A DNA stretch of 34,078 bases from Agrobacterium rubi TR3 = NBRC 13261. GTDB taxonomy: Bacteria > Pseudomonadota > Alphaproteobacteria > Rhizobiales > Rhizobiaceae. The notes below the pieces were generated by a model. The model was not told the DNA's origin. It did not search any database and saw only the letters and a list, made by a program, of their open reading frames with translations. The stretch's first letter is position 1; every line of letters begins with the position of its first letter. A program made the translations under genes and the position numbers. Below, in pieces: positions 25,598 to 34,078 of the stretch. The DNA is taken from assembly GCF_000739935.1 (NCBI RefSeq), contig NZ_BBJU01000005.1:1-34078 (forward strand), read 5' to 3'.

Positions 25598-25914
25598 GGG
25601 TTACCCCGTCAATGGTCGATGTGTCCCATAAGGCTACGCGTGGATGATTAACGCTTCCTTTCGTTTCGGCCTTTTAGCAGCGGTCAAAAGTATTTTTATG
25701 AGACTATATTTGTTTTTTGATAGTTATTTTATGTTTTTCTCGAAATATTCAATTTAGAAAAATTTTTAACAATGTCGTTGCATCGGATTCCGCTTTATTA
25801 TTTGTCGTAGTCGGATATCTTGTTTATCTTAGCAACCTCTAATTGCGGTTTATACCTCATCAATATTTATCCCTTATCATTTTACGACGTTGTAACAAAT
25901 GGGGGGTGAACAAC
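25598..25914 (+). promoter_or_regulatory. 317-bp AT-rich gap before the chemoreceptor gene
   Basis: From about 25,675 to 25,880 the DNA is strikingly rich in A and T, unlike the rest of the window, with T-tracts and A-tracts such as TTTAGAAAAATTTTT. It contains no gene. It is presumably the promoter and regulator-binding region of the chemoreceptor; short motifs like ATATTCAATTTAG recall sites of the rhizobial Ros/MucR zinc-finger repressors, but this is a guess. A GGGGGG tract just before ATG 25915 serves as ribosome-binding site. Confidence 0.45.
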
Positions 25915-27726
25915 ATGAAGCATATGACGATTTCGATGCGCCTATACGCGCTGGTCGCGCTATTTCTAGTGATCATGGCTGGTGCACTTACATCGAGCCT
26001 GCTTGGTAGTTACCAGGGGTTGGAGCGGGAGCGGAAGGCGGGACTGGAATCCTTGACGCAGACGGGCGTCGGTATTCTTGACCAATATTATCGCATGGAG
26101 CAAAGCGGAGCTTTGACGCGAGATGCGGCCCAGCAGCAGGCAAAGGCAACCATTGCAGCCATGCGCTATGAAAATGGCAGCGGCTATTTTTGGATCAACG
26201 ATATGGGTCCGAAAATGGTCATGCACCCGATCAAACCAGAAATGAACGGCACTGACCTCAGTGGCAATAAGGACCCAAACGGCAAGCACTTGTTTGTCGA
26301 GTTCGTCAATACGGTCAAATCGGGCGGAAAGGGTTTTGTCGACTACTACTGGCCGAAGCCCGGCTCGCCTGACCCCGTCGAGAAGTTTTCGCACGTTGCG
26401 GGCTTTGCGCCTTGGGGCTGGATTGTCGGCACCGGCGTCTATGTGGATGATCTGAAGGCCACCTTCTGGGCAGAGGCACTCTGGATTGCCGGTCTTTGCG
26501 GGTTGAGCGCCATCATCGTTCTGGCTGCTGCGACCTTTGTGGTTGGTGGTGTGACCCGGCCGATCACTCGTCTCAAGCAGAGCATGAGCAGCATTGCCGA
26601 TGGGGATGGCAACGCCGAGGTGCCGTTTATCGATCGCCGCAATGAAATCGGCGGAATGGCCAATGCACTTCTGGTTCTTCGCAACTCCGTCAATGAGCGT
26701 GGCCAGTTGCAAATCCGCGAAGCGGAGCAGCAGCGCGCCTTTGAGGAAACGCGTCGCAGCAATGAAGAGGCGTTGCGATCGGCGTCCGATCAGCAGGCCC
26801 ATGCCATGGCCGAACTTGCCCATGCGCTGGAACGCCTTGCCAAGGGTGATCTCACGGTCCAGGTCGGTGCGATCGGTCACGAATACGAAAAGCTGCGCAG
26901 CGATTTCAACAGCGCGGTGAGCGAATTGCACACGGTCATCGGTGCGATCGCCCGTACCAGCCACGTCGTCAACGACAGCGCGGCCGACATCAGCCAGGCC
27001 ACCGGCAACCTCTCAAAGCGTACCGAACAGCAGGCCGCCGCGCTGGAACAGACGGCGGCCGCCCTGGACGAGATCACTGCCACCGTGCGTACCGCATCCG
27101 AGCGTGCCAATGAGGCGCGGCAGATGGTAACGGAAACAAAGACCAGCGCTGGCCGCTCCGGCGATATCGTGCGCAATGCCGTCGATGCCATGAACCGGAT
27201 CGAGGAATCGTCCAAGAAAATCGGCCAGATCATCGTCGTCATCGATGAAATCGCGTTCCAGACCAATCTGCTTGCTCTCAACGCCGGCGTGGAAGCTGCG
27301 CGTGCCGGGGAGGCTGGTCGTGGTTTTGCGGTGGTGGCGCAGGAAGTGCGCGAACTGGCGCAACGCTCTGCCAATGCTGCAAAGGAAATCAAGGTTCTCA
27401 TCAACAGCTCTGCCGAACAGGTCGGGGGCGGGGTGTCACTGGTACGCTCCACCGGTGATGCGCTGGATGAAATCATGGTTCTGGTCAACCGCGTCGATGG
27501 GCACGTCAACACGATTGCCACGACATCGCGTGAACAGGCCACTGGCCTTCACGAGATCAACACCTCCGTCAACCACATGGACCAGATGACGCAACAGAAC
27601 GCGGCGATGGTGGAGGAAACGACGGCAGCCAGCCAAACGCTTGCAGAAGAAAGCCGCCAACTCCGTTCGCTTCTTGAGCGCTTTCAACTCGGTGACAGCG
27701 GGCAGGGCATGTCGCGTGCGGCTTGA
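25915..27726 (+). CDS. Methyl-accepting chemotaxis protein with a single Cache sensor
   Basis: The 603-residue transmembrane receptor feeds the Che pathway. TM1 is at ~8-28, a periplasmic sCache-type domain at ~35-185 ([42 protein letters not shown]), and TM2 at ~190-215. A HAMP region follows ([21 protein letters not shown]), then a coiled second HAMP-like stretch near 315-345 ([14 protein letters not shown]). The signalling domain has the invariant hairpin [50 protein letters not shown]. There is no C-terminal CheR/CheB tether pentapeptide. The Cache type often binds small carboxylates, but the ligand is not identified. ATG 25915 is preferred over 25924. Confidence 0.94.
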   Translation: MKHMTISMRLYALVALFLVIMAGALTSSLLGSYQGLERERKAGLESLTQTGVGILDQYYRMEQSGALTRDAAQQQAKATIAAMRYENGSGYFWINDMGPKMVMHPIKPEMNGTDLSGNKDPNGKHLFVEFVNTVKSGGKGFVDYYWPKPGSPDPVEKFSHVAGFAPWGWIVGTGVYVDDLKATFWAEALWIAGLCGLSAIIVLAAATFVVGGVTRPITRLKQSMSSIADGDGNAEVPFIDRRNEIGGMANALLVLRNSVNERGQLQIREAEQQRAFEETRRSNEEALRSASDQQAHAMAELAHALERLAKGDLTVQVGAIGHEYEKLRSDFNSAVSELHTVIGAIARTSHVVNDSAADISQATGNLSKRTEQQAAALEQTAAALDEITATVRTASERANEARQMVTETKTSAGRSGDIVRNAVDAMNRIEESSKKIGQIIVVIDEIAFQTNLLALNAGVEAARAGEAGRGFAVVAQEVRELAQRSANAAKEIKVLINSSAEQVGGGVSLVRSTGDALDEIMVLVNRVDGHVNTIATTSREQATGLHEINTSVNHMDQMTQQNAAMVEETTAASQTLAEESRQLRSLLERFQLGDSGQGMSRAA

Positions 27727-27747
27727 TCTCCATATCACACCTTATAG

Positions 27748-27777
27748 ACGGGCGCTGCTCTGCGGCGCCCGTTTTTC
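27748..27777 (+). terminator. Terminator of the chemoreceptor gene
   Basis: ACGGGCGC (27748-27755) pairs with GCGCCCGT (27765-27772), followed by a run of five T counting the last base of the stem. It lies about 20 bases after the stop codon. Confidence 0.85.
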
Positions 27778-27867
27778 GTTGTGGGACGTGGCTTCGCGAA
27801 AATTTGAGGCCGCCACAATATTTCACGCACAAGCTTTAATTTTTCCTCATTTTCACTCGTATTAGTT

Positions 27868-27898
27868 TTGCATTCTGACTTTTAATCGATGTTATAAT
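27868..27898 (+). promoter_or_regulatory. Promoter-like element in front of the candidate small RNA
   Basis: TATAAT at 27893-27898 is a perfect -10 box. The best -35, TTGCAT at 27868-27873, is 19 bases away, wider than ideal. The expected start is near 27905. Confidence 0.45.
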
Positions 27899-27904
27899 CG
27901 GGAG

Positions 27905-28027
27905 GAAAGAAAATGGCGTCTTCGCCGTTGGCGGAATTGTCCAGCTCCAAAGCCGCTTCTCAGACTGACGAATTGCGATTGTTTCCGCTGAAAAGGCCGG
28001 GCACCGATGTATGCCCGGCCTTTTTGC
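27905..28027 (+). ncRNA. Candidate small RNA ending at a strong terminator
   Basis: A transcript from the TATAAT at 27893-27898 would run about 120 bases to the hairpin at 27991-28024 and its T-tract. The chemoreceptor has its own terminator upstream, so this second hairpin needs another transcript, and no annotated gene provides one. A GGAGG (27901-27905) lies seven bases before an ATG (27913). The frame from that ATG has 51 codons, but its stop at 28066-28068 is beyond the terminator, so a full protein is unlikely. The 5' end is an estimate. No known rhizobial sRNA family was recognised. Confidence 0.42.
27991..28026 (+). terminator. Strong intrinsic terminator with no annotated gene upstream
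   Basis: AAAAGGCCGGGCA (27991-28003) pairs perfectly with TGCCCGGCCTTTT (28012-28024) around an 8-base loop, followed by more T. It ends the candidate small RNA. On the minus strand it also has A/T runs, but no minus-strand gene lies nearby. Confidence 0.88.
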
Positions 28028-28153
28028 GTTCTGCGCATGCAAGCATTTGTCCCTCAGTTTACCTGTAACCGCACATACGGTTCGTTTACCAAATTTCTTT
28101 AAGATTTGACTCAACTGCCGCGCTTTGCGGCCGCTGAAGGTGCAGGTTCTGGT

Positions 28154-29362
28154 ATGGCGTATGTTTCCCTTCCGCGTCGCGTTGTGACGTTGTTGATGAT
28201 GTCCACGGTAATCGTGTCGTGCTCTGCAGACAGCCTTGTGCCGCCCGCCGAGGTGGATGGATCCACTCGGGTGAGTTCTATCAGGTCGTCCCATCAGCAG
28301 AACTACAGTGCGCCCTCGGCCCCACGCGCTCAAAGCCAGCCCACCAACGATTACGCGCCTCTGTCGCAGCCGATGCCTGCCGAGGTAACGCCGTCTCGTG
28401 ATCCGTTGTTGCAGGCCGGTCCGGGCGAGCAATATTCGACGCTGGATGCCCAGCAGCAGCGCCTTGGCGGTGGGGATGCTACTGTTGCCCCGCAGACTTC
28501 CAGCGAGATGGCGGAGGGCGAGGGTGGCGTCAACATGGACGACGGATTGGGTGTCGCCCCGGTTCGTGGTCTTGCCGAAGAGCAGGATATGGAAGTCTCT
28601 GGAGCCCAATCCAGCCACCCGATGGTTGACGAGGCGCAGAGCCAGATGCCGATCTCTCCCGCGCCGCGCCGGCAGCCTACGGGTCAATCTCGGCTTATTC
28701 CACCACCCGGTGAAGGGCAACGTCAGCGCCAGCCGGTGCAGGATGTGGCAATGCTGATGCCGGATAACCCGACGCAGGAACGCCGTATGTCGTCTCCGCC
28801 GGGCATGATGCCGCAATCGGAAGTGTCGTGCCGTTCTGAGTTGCGCAGGCTCGGCGTGGCGTTCCGCGATGTCGCGCGTGTTTCCGATGGACCGACCTGC
28901 GGTATCGATTATCCCATCGAGCTCTCCGGCCTTGCCAGCGGTGTGGCGATCCGCCCTGCCGTCAAACTCAATTGCCAGGTTACGCTTGCTTTCGCCAAAT
29001 GGGTGAAGTTCGAACTCGTTCCTTCATCCCGCTTCCGGTATCTGTCGGGCGTCGAGCGCATCACGCCGATGGGCGGTTACTCGTGCCGCAAGATGAATTC
29101 GCGCTCCAGCAACCCATGGTCGGAACATGCGCGTGGCAACGCCATCGATATCGGCACCATCACGTTGAAAAACGGCAAGGAAATCGACGTTCGCTCAAAG
29201 AGCATTTTCGCATTCCGTGAGAAAGGCCTTCTGAAAGCGGTACGCAGCGATAGCTGCAAATATTTCTCAACGGTGCTTGGCCCTGGAAGCGACCCCAGCC
29301 ATTGGAACCACTTCCATTTCGATTTGCGCACGCGCAAATCCGGCTATCGCCATTGTAGTTGA
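28154..29362 (+). CDS. Lipoprotein with an extensin-like (M15-type zinc peptidase fold) C-terminal domain
   Basis: The 402-residue protein begins with a lipoprotein signal (RRVVTLLMMSTVIVSC, Cys 23), then ~220 residues of low-complexity Ser/Pro/Gln-rich linker, then the extensin-like C-terminal domain from ~235. That domain holds SEHARGNAID (His 325, Asp 332), which fits the SxHxxGxAxD zinc motif of M15 D-alanyl-D-alanine peptidases, and HWNHFHFD with His 386 and 388 that could supply the third ligand. The plant-derived family name is misleading; a periplasmic peptidoglycan peptidase or cell-wall-binding role is more likely. Four or more cysteines in the domain may form disulfides. ATG 28154 is chosen since it starts a normal lipoprotein signal. 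Confidence 0.83.
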   Translation: MAYVSLPRRVVTLLMMSTVIVSCSADSLVPPAEVDGSTRVSSIRSSHQQNYSAPSAPRAQSQPTNDYAPLSQPMPAEVTPSRDPLLQAGPGEQYSTLDAQQQRLGGGDATVAPQTSSEMAEGEGGVNMDDGLGVAPVRGLAEEQDMEVSGAQSSHPMVDEAQSQMPISPAPRRQPTGQSRLIPPPGEGQRQRQPVQDVAMLMPDNPTQERRMSSPPGMMPQSEVSCRSELRRLGVAFRDVARVSDGPTCGIDYPIELSGLASGVAIRPAVKLNCQVTLAFAKWVKFELVPSSRFRYLSGVERITPMGGYSCRKMNSRSSNPWSEHARGNAIDIGTITLKNGKEIDVRSKSIFAFREKGLLKAVRSDSCKYFSTVLGPGSDPSHWNHFHFDLRTRKSGYRHCS

Positions 29363-29474
29363 GCATATCTGGCTCAGCTTCGGTCTAAATGGAGTATGAT
29401 ATCGCGGCGGGGATGGCTTTTAAGCAATCTGGAACCTATATGCTGTCCAGCAAGATTGTGTTGAAAGATGTCCG

Positions 29475-30409
29475 ATGAATTCCCCCCAAACGCCAATCGT
29501 CTCCATCCAGAACCTCACAAAGTCCTACGCCAATGGCTTTCAGGCACTCAAGGGTGTCACGCTCGATATCTACAAAGGTGAAATCCTTGCTCTGCTCGGA
29601 CCAAATGGTGCTGGCAAGACCACGCTGATTTCCATCATCTGCGGTCTAGTCAATCCCGGGCAAGGCCGTGTGCTGGTGGGCGGGCACGATGTCGTCGTTG
29701 ATTTTCGTAAGACGCGTGAGCTCATCGGTCTCGTGCCGCAGGAACTGACGACCGACCAGTTCGAGACCGTTTGGAACACGGTGTCTTTTTCACGCGGACT
29801 GCATGGCAAGAAGAAGAACCCTGATCTTATCGAGAAAATTCTAAAATCTCTTTCGCTCTTCGACAAGAAGGACAACATGCTGCGCGAGCTTTCCGGCGGC
29901 ATGAAGCGACGTGTTCTGATTGCCAAGGCACTGGCGCACGAACCGCAAATCCTGTTTCTGGATGAGCCGACGGCGGGCGTCGACGTCGCCCTGCGGCGCG
30001 ATATGTGGAAAGTGGTGGCGGACCTGCGCGCCACCGGCGTCACCATCATCCTCACCACTCACTACATCGAAGAAGCCGAAGAGATCGCCGACCGCGTCGG
30101 CGTTATCAATGGCGGTGAGTTGCTTCTGGTGGAAGACAAAACCGCCCTGATGCAGAAGCTCGGCCGCAAGCAGCTTTCGCTGGAGTTGATCGAGCCGGTG
30201 AAGGTCCTACCCGACAGTCTTTCCGGTTTTCATCTCTCGCTATCGGAAGACGGCAGCTGCCTGACGTATGAGTATGAAGGCAGTGGTGAGCAGAGCCGAA
30301 TCGCCGATCTGCTGGCGGCGCTGTCTGCTGCGGGCATTCATTTCAAGGATATTTCGACACGCCAGAGTTCTCTCGAAGATATTTTCGTGGCGCTGGTGGG
30401 AGGTCAAAA

Positions 30410-30413
<4 letters not shown>
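29475..30413 (+). CDS. ABC transporter ATP-binding protein (ABC-2 export type)
   Basis: Cytoplasmic ATPase of an export system, 312 residues. Walker A is GPNGAGKTT (residues ~43-51), the Q-loop VPQEL, the signature LSGGMKRR (~138-145), Walker B LFLDEP with the catalytic Glu, and the switch His is in [10 protein letters not shown]. The C-terminal ~80 residues resemble the YadG-like accessory region ending [16 protein letters not shown]. It overlaps the permease gene by four bases. The substrate is unknown; drug or envelope-component export is a guess. The ribosome-binding site is weak (GAAAGA). Confidence 0.92.
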
Positions 30414-31171
<758 letters not shown>

Positions 31172-31196
31172 TCTCTTCATTGATCATCAAAACGAG

Positions 31197-31223
31197 AAAA
31201 GGCAGCCCAGAGGCTGCCTTTTT
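31197..31223. terminator. Bidirectional terminator between the ABC permease and tyrS
   Basis: AAAAGGCAGCC pairs with GGCTGCCTTTT around CAGA. A and T runs on either side suit the convergent genes. Confidence 0.92.
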
Positions 31224-31247
31224 GCATGTGGTTGGCTGCTCGAAGCC

Positions 31248-32501
31248 TTAAACAGGCCGCACCAGAATGTGCTTCTTCTTGCCCAGCGACAGCTTGATCA
31301 CGCCATCTGCCGTGACTTCACCAGCACCGATAACCTGACGCTCATCCGAGATAGCATGGTCATTGATCTTGACCGCACCACCCTGAACGTGGCGACGCGC
31401 TTCGCCGTTGGACGTCGCAAGACCGGCGCGTACGATGAGCGAGAGAAGGCCGAGGCCTGCTTCGAGTTCGCCCTTCGGTACGTCGATGGAAGGCAGATTG
31501 TCGGCCAGCGCACCCTCTTCGAAGGTTTTGCGGGCGGTTTCTGCGGCCTGTTCCGCATTGTCGCGGCCATGCAGCATGGCGGTGATTTCGGTCGCGAGGA
31601 TTTTCTTGACCTCGTTGATCTCGGAACCACCCAGTGCCGAAAGGCGCGCAATCTCATCCATTGACAACGTAGTGTAGAGCTTGAGGAATCGCGAAACGTC
31701 AGCGTCCTCAGTGTTGCGCCAGTATTGCCAGAAATCGTAAGCTGGCAGCATATCCGGGTTCAGCCAAACGGCACCGTTCATGGACTTGCCCATCTTCGCA
31801 CCGGACGACGTCGTCAGAAGCGGCGAGGTCAGTGCGTAGAGCTGCGGCGTTCCCATGCGGTGACCGAGATCGATACCGTTGATGATGTTGCCCCACTGGT
31901 CGGAGCCGCCCATTTGGAGGCGGCAGCCCGTGCGCTTGTTCAGCTCCACGAAATCATAGGCCTGAAGGATCATGTAGTTGAATTCGAGGAAGGACAGCGA
32001 CTGCTCGCGATCCAGCCGCGTCTTGACGCTTTCAAACGACAGCATGCGGTTGACCGAGAAGTGACGGCCGACATCGCGCAGGAATTCGAGGTAGTTGATA
32101 TCGCGCAGCCAGTCGCCATTGTTGATCATCATCGCGGGCGTGGTTGCGCGGTCATAGTCGAGGTAATTGGCGAACACGCGTTTGATCGAGGCGATGTTGC
32201 TTTCGATGGTGTCGACCGTCATCAACTGCCGGGCCTCGTCCTTGAACGAGGGGTCGCCGACCATGCCGGTGCCGCCGCCCATCAGGGAGATCGGCTGGTG
32301 GCCGGTCTTCTGCATCCAGTGCAACATCATGATCTGGATCAGACTGCCCACGTGAAGGCTGGGCGCGGTCGGATCGAAGCCGATATAGGCAGTCACGGTT
32401 TCCTTGGCGAAGAGTTCATCGAGACCTGCCTCGTCAGAGACCTGGTGAATGAAGCCGCGCTCATCGAGCGTGCGGAGGAAATCGGACTTGAACCTGGACA
32501 T
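31248..32501 (-). CDS. tyrS: Tyrosyl-tRNA synthetase
   Basis: Charges tRNA-Tyr. The 417-residue class I synthetase has the HIGH-type motif SLHVGS (His 50), [10 protein letters not shown] before it, the tyrosine-binding YMILQAYDF and GGSDQWGNI (residues ~198-206), and the KMSKS-type loop KMGKS (236-240). A C-terminal S4 RNA-binding domain (~350-417, [22 protein letters not shown]) completes it. It is divergent from anmK across 147 bases. No T-box leader is present, as expected in proteobacteria. Confidence 0.97.
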   Translation of the reverse strand: MSRFKSDFLRTLDERGFIHQVSDEAGLDELFAKETVTAYIGFDPTAPSLHVGSLIQIMMLHWMQKTGHQPISLMGGGTGMVGDPSFKDEARQLMTVDTIESNIASIKRVFANYLDYDRATTPAMMINNGDWLRDINYLEFLRDVGRHFSVNRMLSFESVKTRLDREQSLSFLEFNYMILQAYDFVELNKRTGCRLQMGGSDQWGNIINGIDLGHRMGTPQLYALTSPLLTTSSGAKMGKSMNGAVWLNPDMLPAYDFWQYWRNTEDADVSRFLKLYTTLSMDEIARLSALGGSEINEVKKILATEITAMLHGRDNAEQAAETARKTFEEGALADNLPSIDVPKGELEAGLGLLSLIVRAGLATSNGEARRHVQGGAVKINDHAISDERQVIGAGEVTADGVIKLSLGKKKHILVRPV

Positions 32502-32648
32502 AACCTTTTTCTTTCTGGTTGGGTCTTCTGCTCACTGAAATGCCAGTGAATGCCGCGCCTTTAGCATTGTTTTTTGAAAAGTGCACCCGTTTGCGCCATG
32601 AATATCGGCAATCGATAACAAGATGATTCCATCTGGCAGGAGAACGAC

Positions 32649-33779
32649 ATGGGCGAGATCAGAACGGCGCTAGGGCTGATGAGCGGCACGTCCATGGATG
32701 GCATCGACATCGCGCTTCTGCGCACCGATGGCGAAAGCATTGTTCACCACGGCCCGAGCGGATATTTTCCCTACGACCAGCAGCTGCGCGCGACATGGCA
32801 AAAGGCGCTGGTCACAGCCAAGGCTATCCGTCAGCGCGATGAGCGCCCCGACGATCTGGGTGAGGTCGAGCGCAAGCTGACGCTGGCGCATGCAGCCGCG
32901 GTGAAATCCTTCCTCCACCGTCACGGTTTGAGTGCGCAGAACATCGACTTGATCGGTTTTCACGGCCAAACCGTGCTGCACCGCCCGGATGATGCGTTGA
33001 CGGTGCAGATCGGCGATGGTCCGCTTCTGGCAGAAGAAGTCGCCATAGATGTGGTCTATGACATGCGCGCCAATGACATGGTACACGGCGGGCAGGGCGC
33101 GCCGCTGATCCCCATCTACCACGCAGCACTGGCTGCCAATTTGCCAAAGCAGTTCGAAAAGCCTGCGGTTTTCGTCAATATCGGCGGTATTTCGAACCTG
33201 ACCTATATTGGTGAAAGCGGCACACTCGCAGCCTTCGACAGCGGCCCCGGCAATATGTTGATCGACCAGTGGATCGAGGCGCATACCGGCAAGGCTTATG
33301 ACAAGGGTGGTGCCACGGCTGCTCGCGGTGCGGTCGTGCCGTCACTGGTGTCGCGCTATATGGAAAGCCCGTTCTTTTCCGCGAATATCCGCCGCTCGCT
33401 CGACCGCTCGGATTTTATGCCGCCTGCAAAGGGCGAGGTTTCGCTGGAGGATGGTGCGCGGACGCTGGCGCATCTTACCGGTGCGGCCATTATCAAATCT
33501 GCGAGCTATCTGCCGGAGGGGGCGAAGACCTATGTTGTTTGCGGTGGCGGACGGCTGAACCCGGTTATCATCGCTGAGTTCGCTGAGCAGGCGGCGAAGC
33601 TGGGTGCGAAAGTAATCGCAGCTGAGGAGGCTGGTTTTGATGGCGGGGCGATGGAGGCGGAGGCGTGGGCGTATTTGGCCGTGCGGTCGCTGAGAGGGTT
33701 GCCGTTGACTTATCCTGGGACGACGGGGGTGAAAGAGCCGGTAACGGGCGGGGTTTTTGTGCAGCACGGGAAGGGGTGA
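32649..33779 (+). CDS. anmK: Anhydro-N-acetylmuramic acid kinase
   Basis: Phosphorylates and opens 1,6-anhydro-MurNAc to MurNAc-6-phosphate in peptidoglycan recycling. The 376-residue protein has the family motifs [16 protein letters not shown] (residues ~9-24), [11 protein letters not shown] (~103-113), [25 protein letters not shown] and VCGGGRLNP, all of the sugar-kinase/Hsp70 fold. AGGAG six bases before the ATG confirms the start. Divergence from tyrS is conserved in Rhizobiales. Confidence 0.96.
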   Translation: MGEIRTALGLMSGTSMDGIDIALLRTDGESIVHHGPSGYFPYDQQLRATWQKALVTAKAIRQRDERPDDLGEVERKLTLAHAAAVKSFLHRHGLSAQNIDLIGFHGQTVLHRPDDALTVQIGDGPLLAEEVAIDVVYDMRANDMVHGGQGAPLIPIYHAALAANLPKQFEKPAVFVNIGGISNLTYIGESGTLAAFDSGPGNMLIDQWIEAHTGKAYDKGGATAARGAVVPSLVSRYMESPFFSANIRRSLDRSDFMPPAKGEVSLEDGARTLAHLTGAAIIKSASYLPEGAKTYVVCGGGRLNPVIIAEFAEQAAKLGAKVIAAEEAGFDGGAMEAEAWAYLAVRSLRGLPLTYPGTTGVKEPVTGGVFVQHGKG

Positions 33780-33782
33780 CAT

Positions 33783-34078
33783 ATGAGCCAGTATGTTATT
33801 CTTGAGACGCCGCGGCTACGTCTTGTCATGTGGGAGCTGAGCGACAGTCATTTGATCCAGCAACTCCACGCAACAATCGAAACCACGCGCTACCTTTCTG
33901 GTGCTGCACCTTGGAGCATTGAAAAAGCTCAGGAGCGTCTTTCGACTTGGTTCGACGAGCATGCCAAATACGGCACCACGAAATACAAGATATTATCCCG
34001 CGCGGACGGGTGTTTCATTGGGAGAGCGGGATTCTCGATTCATGATAGAGACACTCATGAGCGACCGAGAATGCCGCT
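33783..34078 (+). CDS. GNAT-family acetyltransferase, truncated by the window end
   Basis: Begins three bases after the anmK stop, so probably in the same transcript. The 98 visible codons give the N-terminal strand SQYVILETPRLRLVMWELSD, a SGAAPWSIEKAQERLSTWFDEH helix and SRADGCFIGRAGFSIHD, the usual first half of a RimJ/RimL-type acetyltransferase. The acetyl-CoA loop would lie beyond the edge. The overall pattern resembles the pseudogene near the left end, but the sequence is different. Confidence 0.82.
   Translation, partial: MSQYVILETPRLRLVMWELSDSHLIQQLHATIETTRYLSGAAPWSIEKAQERLSTWFDEHAKYGTTKYKILSRADGCFIGRAGFSIHDRDTHERPRMP

Larger units (their letters stand above)
27727..28153 (+). other. 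427-bp gap between chemoreceptor and lipoprotein genes
   Basis: Contains, in order, the chemoreceptor terminator, a promoter-like TATAAT, a ribosome-binding-like GGGAGGAAAG with an ATG, and a second strong terminator. These suggest a small RNA gene, listed separately. The last 126 bases precede the lipoprotein gene and show no clear feature. Confidence 0.6.

Noticed and set aside
27913..28068. A 51-codon protein gene with a good ribosome-binding site
   Set aside because: The frame crosses a strong terminator before its stop, and the residues match nothing known; a small RNA is the simpler reading.

Overview
The window is a stretch of core chromosome from an alphaproteobacterium of the Rhizobiaceae, most likely the Agrobacterium/Rhizobium group. 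The evidence is the gene order (ribD-ribE-ribH-nusB-hppA, then bamE, cytochrome bc1 chaperone, yceD-like, plsX, fabH, ihfA, merR-like), a K+-independent proton pyrophosphatase, a rhizobial-style short palindromic repeat, and moderately GC-rich coding sequence with several TTG and GTG starts. I see no prophage, transposase, CRISPR array or recognisable defence system. All assignments come from reading motifs by eye; no database search was run.

Layout. 1-2739: riboflavin synthesis (ribD 3' end, ribE, ribH) and nusB, interrupted by a convergent acetyltransferase gene that carries an in-frame amber codon. 2740-5330: a long leader, hppA and a strong terminator. 5347-10541: bamE on the minus strand, then a plus-strand cluster for envelope and lipid biogenesis (bc1 chaperone, yceD-like, plsX, fabH) followed by ihfA and a MerR-type regulator. 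10743-12466: a nuclease-fold membrane protein with altered active-site positions, tRNA-Leu(UAA), and an AT-richer SGNH-like gene directly behind the tRNA. 12514-15718: trkH (minus), ilvA and a HlyU-like gene. 15790-19545: azoR and a divergent LysR regulator, then ilvD and a long palindrome. 19561-22368: an acetyltransferase, an SDR oxidoreductase, a beta-lactamase-fold hydrolase and an LprI-like protein. 22536-25597: a DegP-type protease overlapping rarA, then a DUF1883 gene. 25598-29362: an AT-rich gap, a Cache-domain chemoreceptor, a candidate small RNA and a lipoprotein with a zinc-peptidase-like domain. 29475-34078: an ABC-2 exporter pair, tyrS (minus), anmK and a truncated acetyltransferase.

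Functional links. ilvA and ilvD supply two steps of isoleucine synthesis from separate transcription units. plsX and fabH feed fatty acid and phospholipid synthesis. bamE, degP, anmK, the LprI-like protein and the peptidase-like lipoprotein all act on the envelope or peptidoglycan. Strong hairpin terminators separate most convergent units.

The most interesting observations are a palindromic repeat read in frame inside ribD, a possible small RNA between the chemoreceptor and the lipoprotein gene, the substituted nuclease-fold protein, the accessory-looking gene next to tRNA-Leu, and the single-codon acetyltransferase pseudogene.
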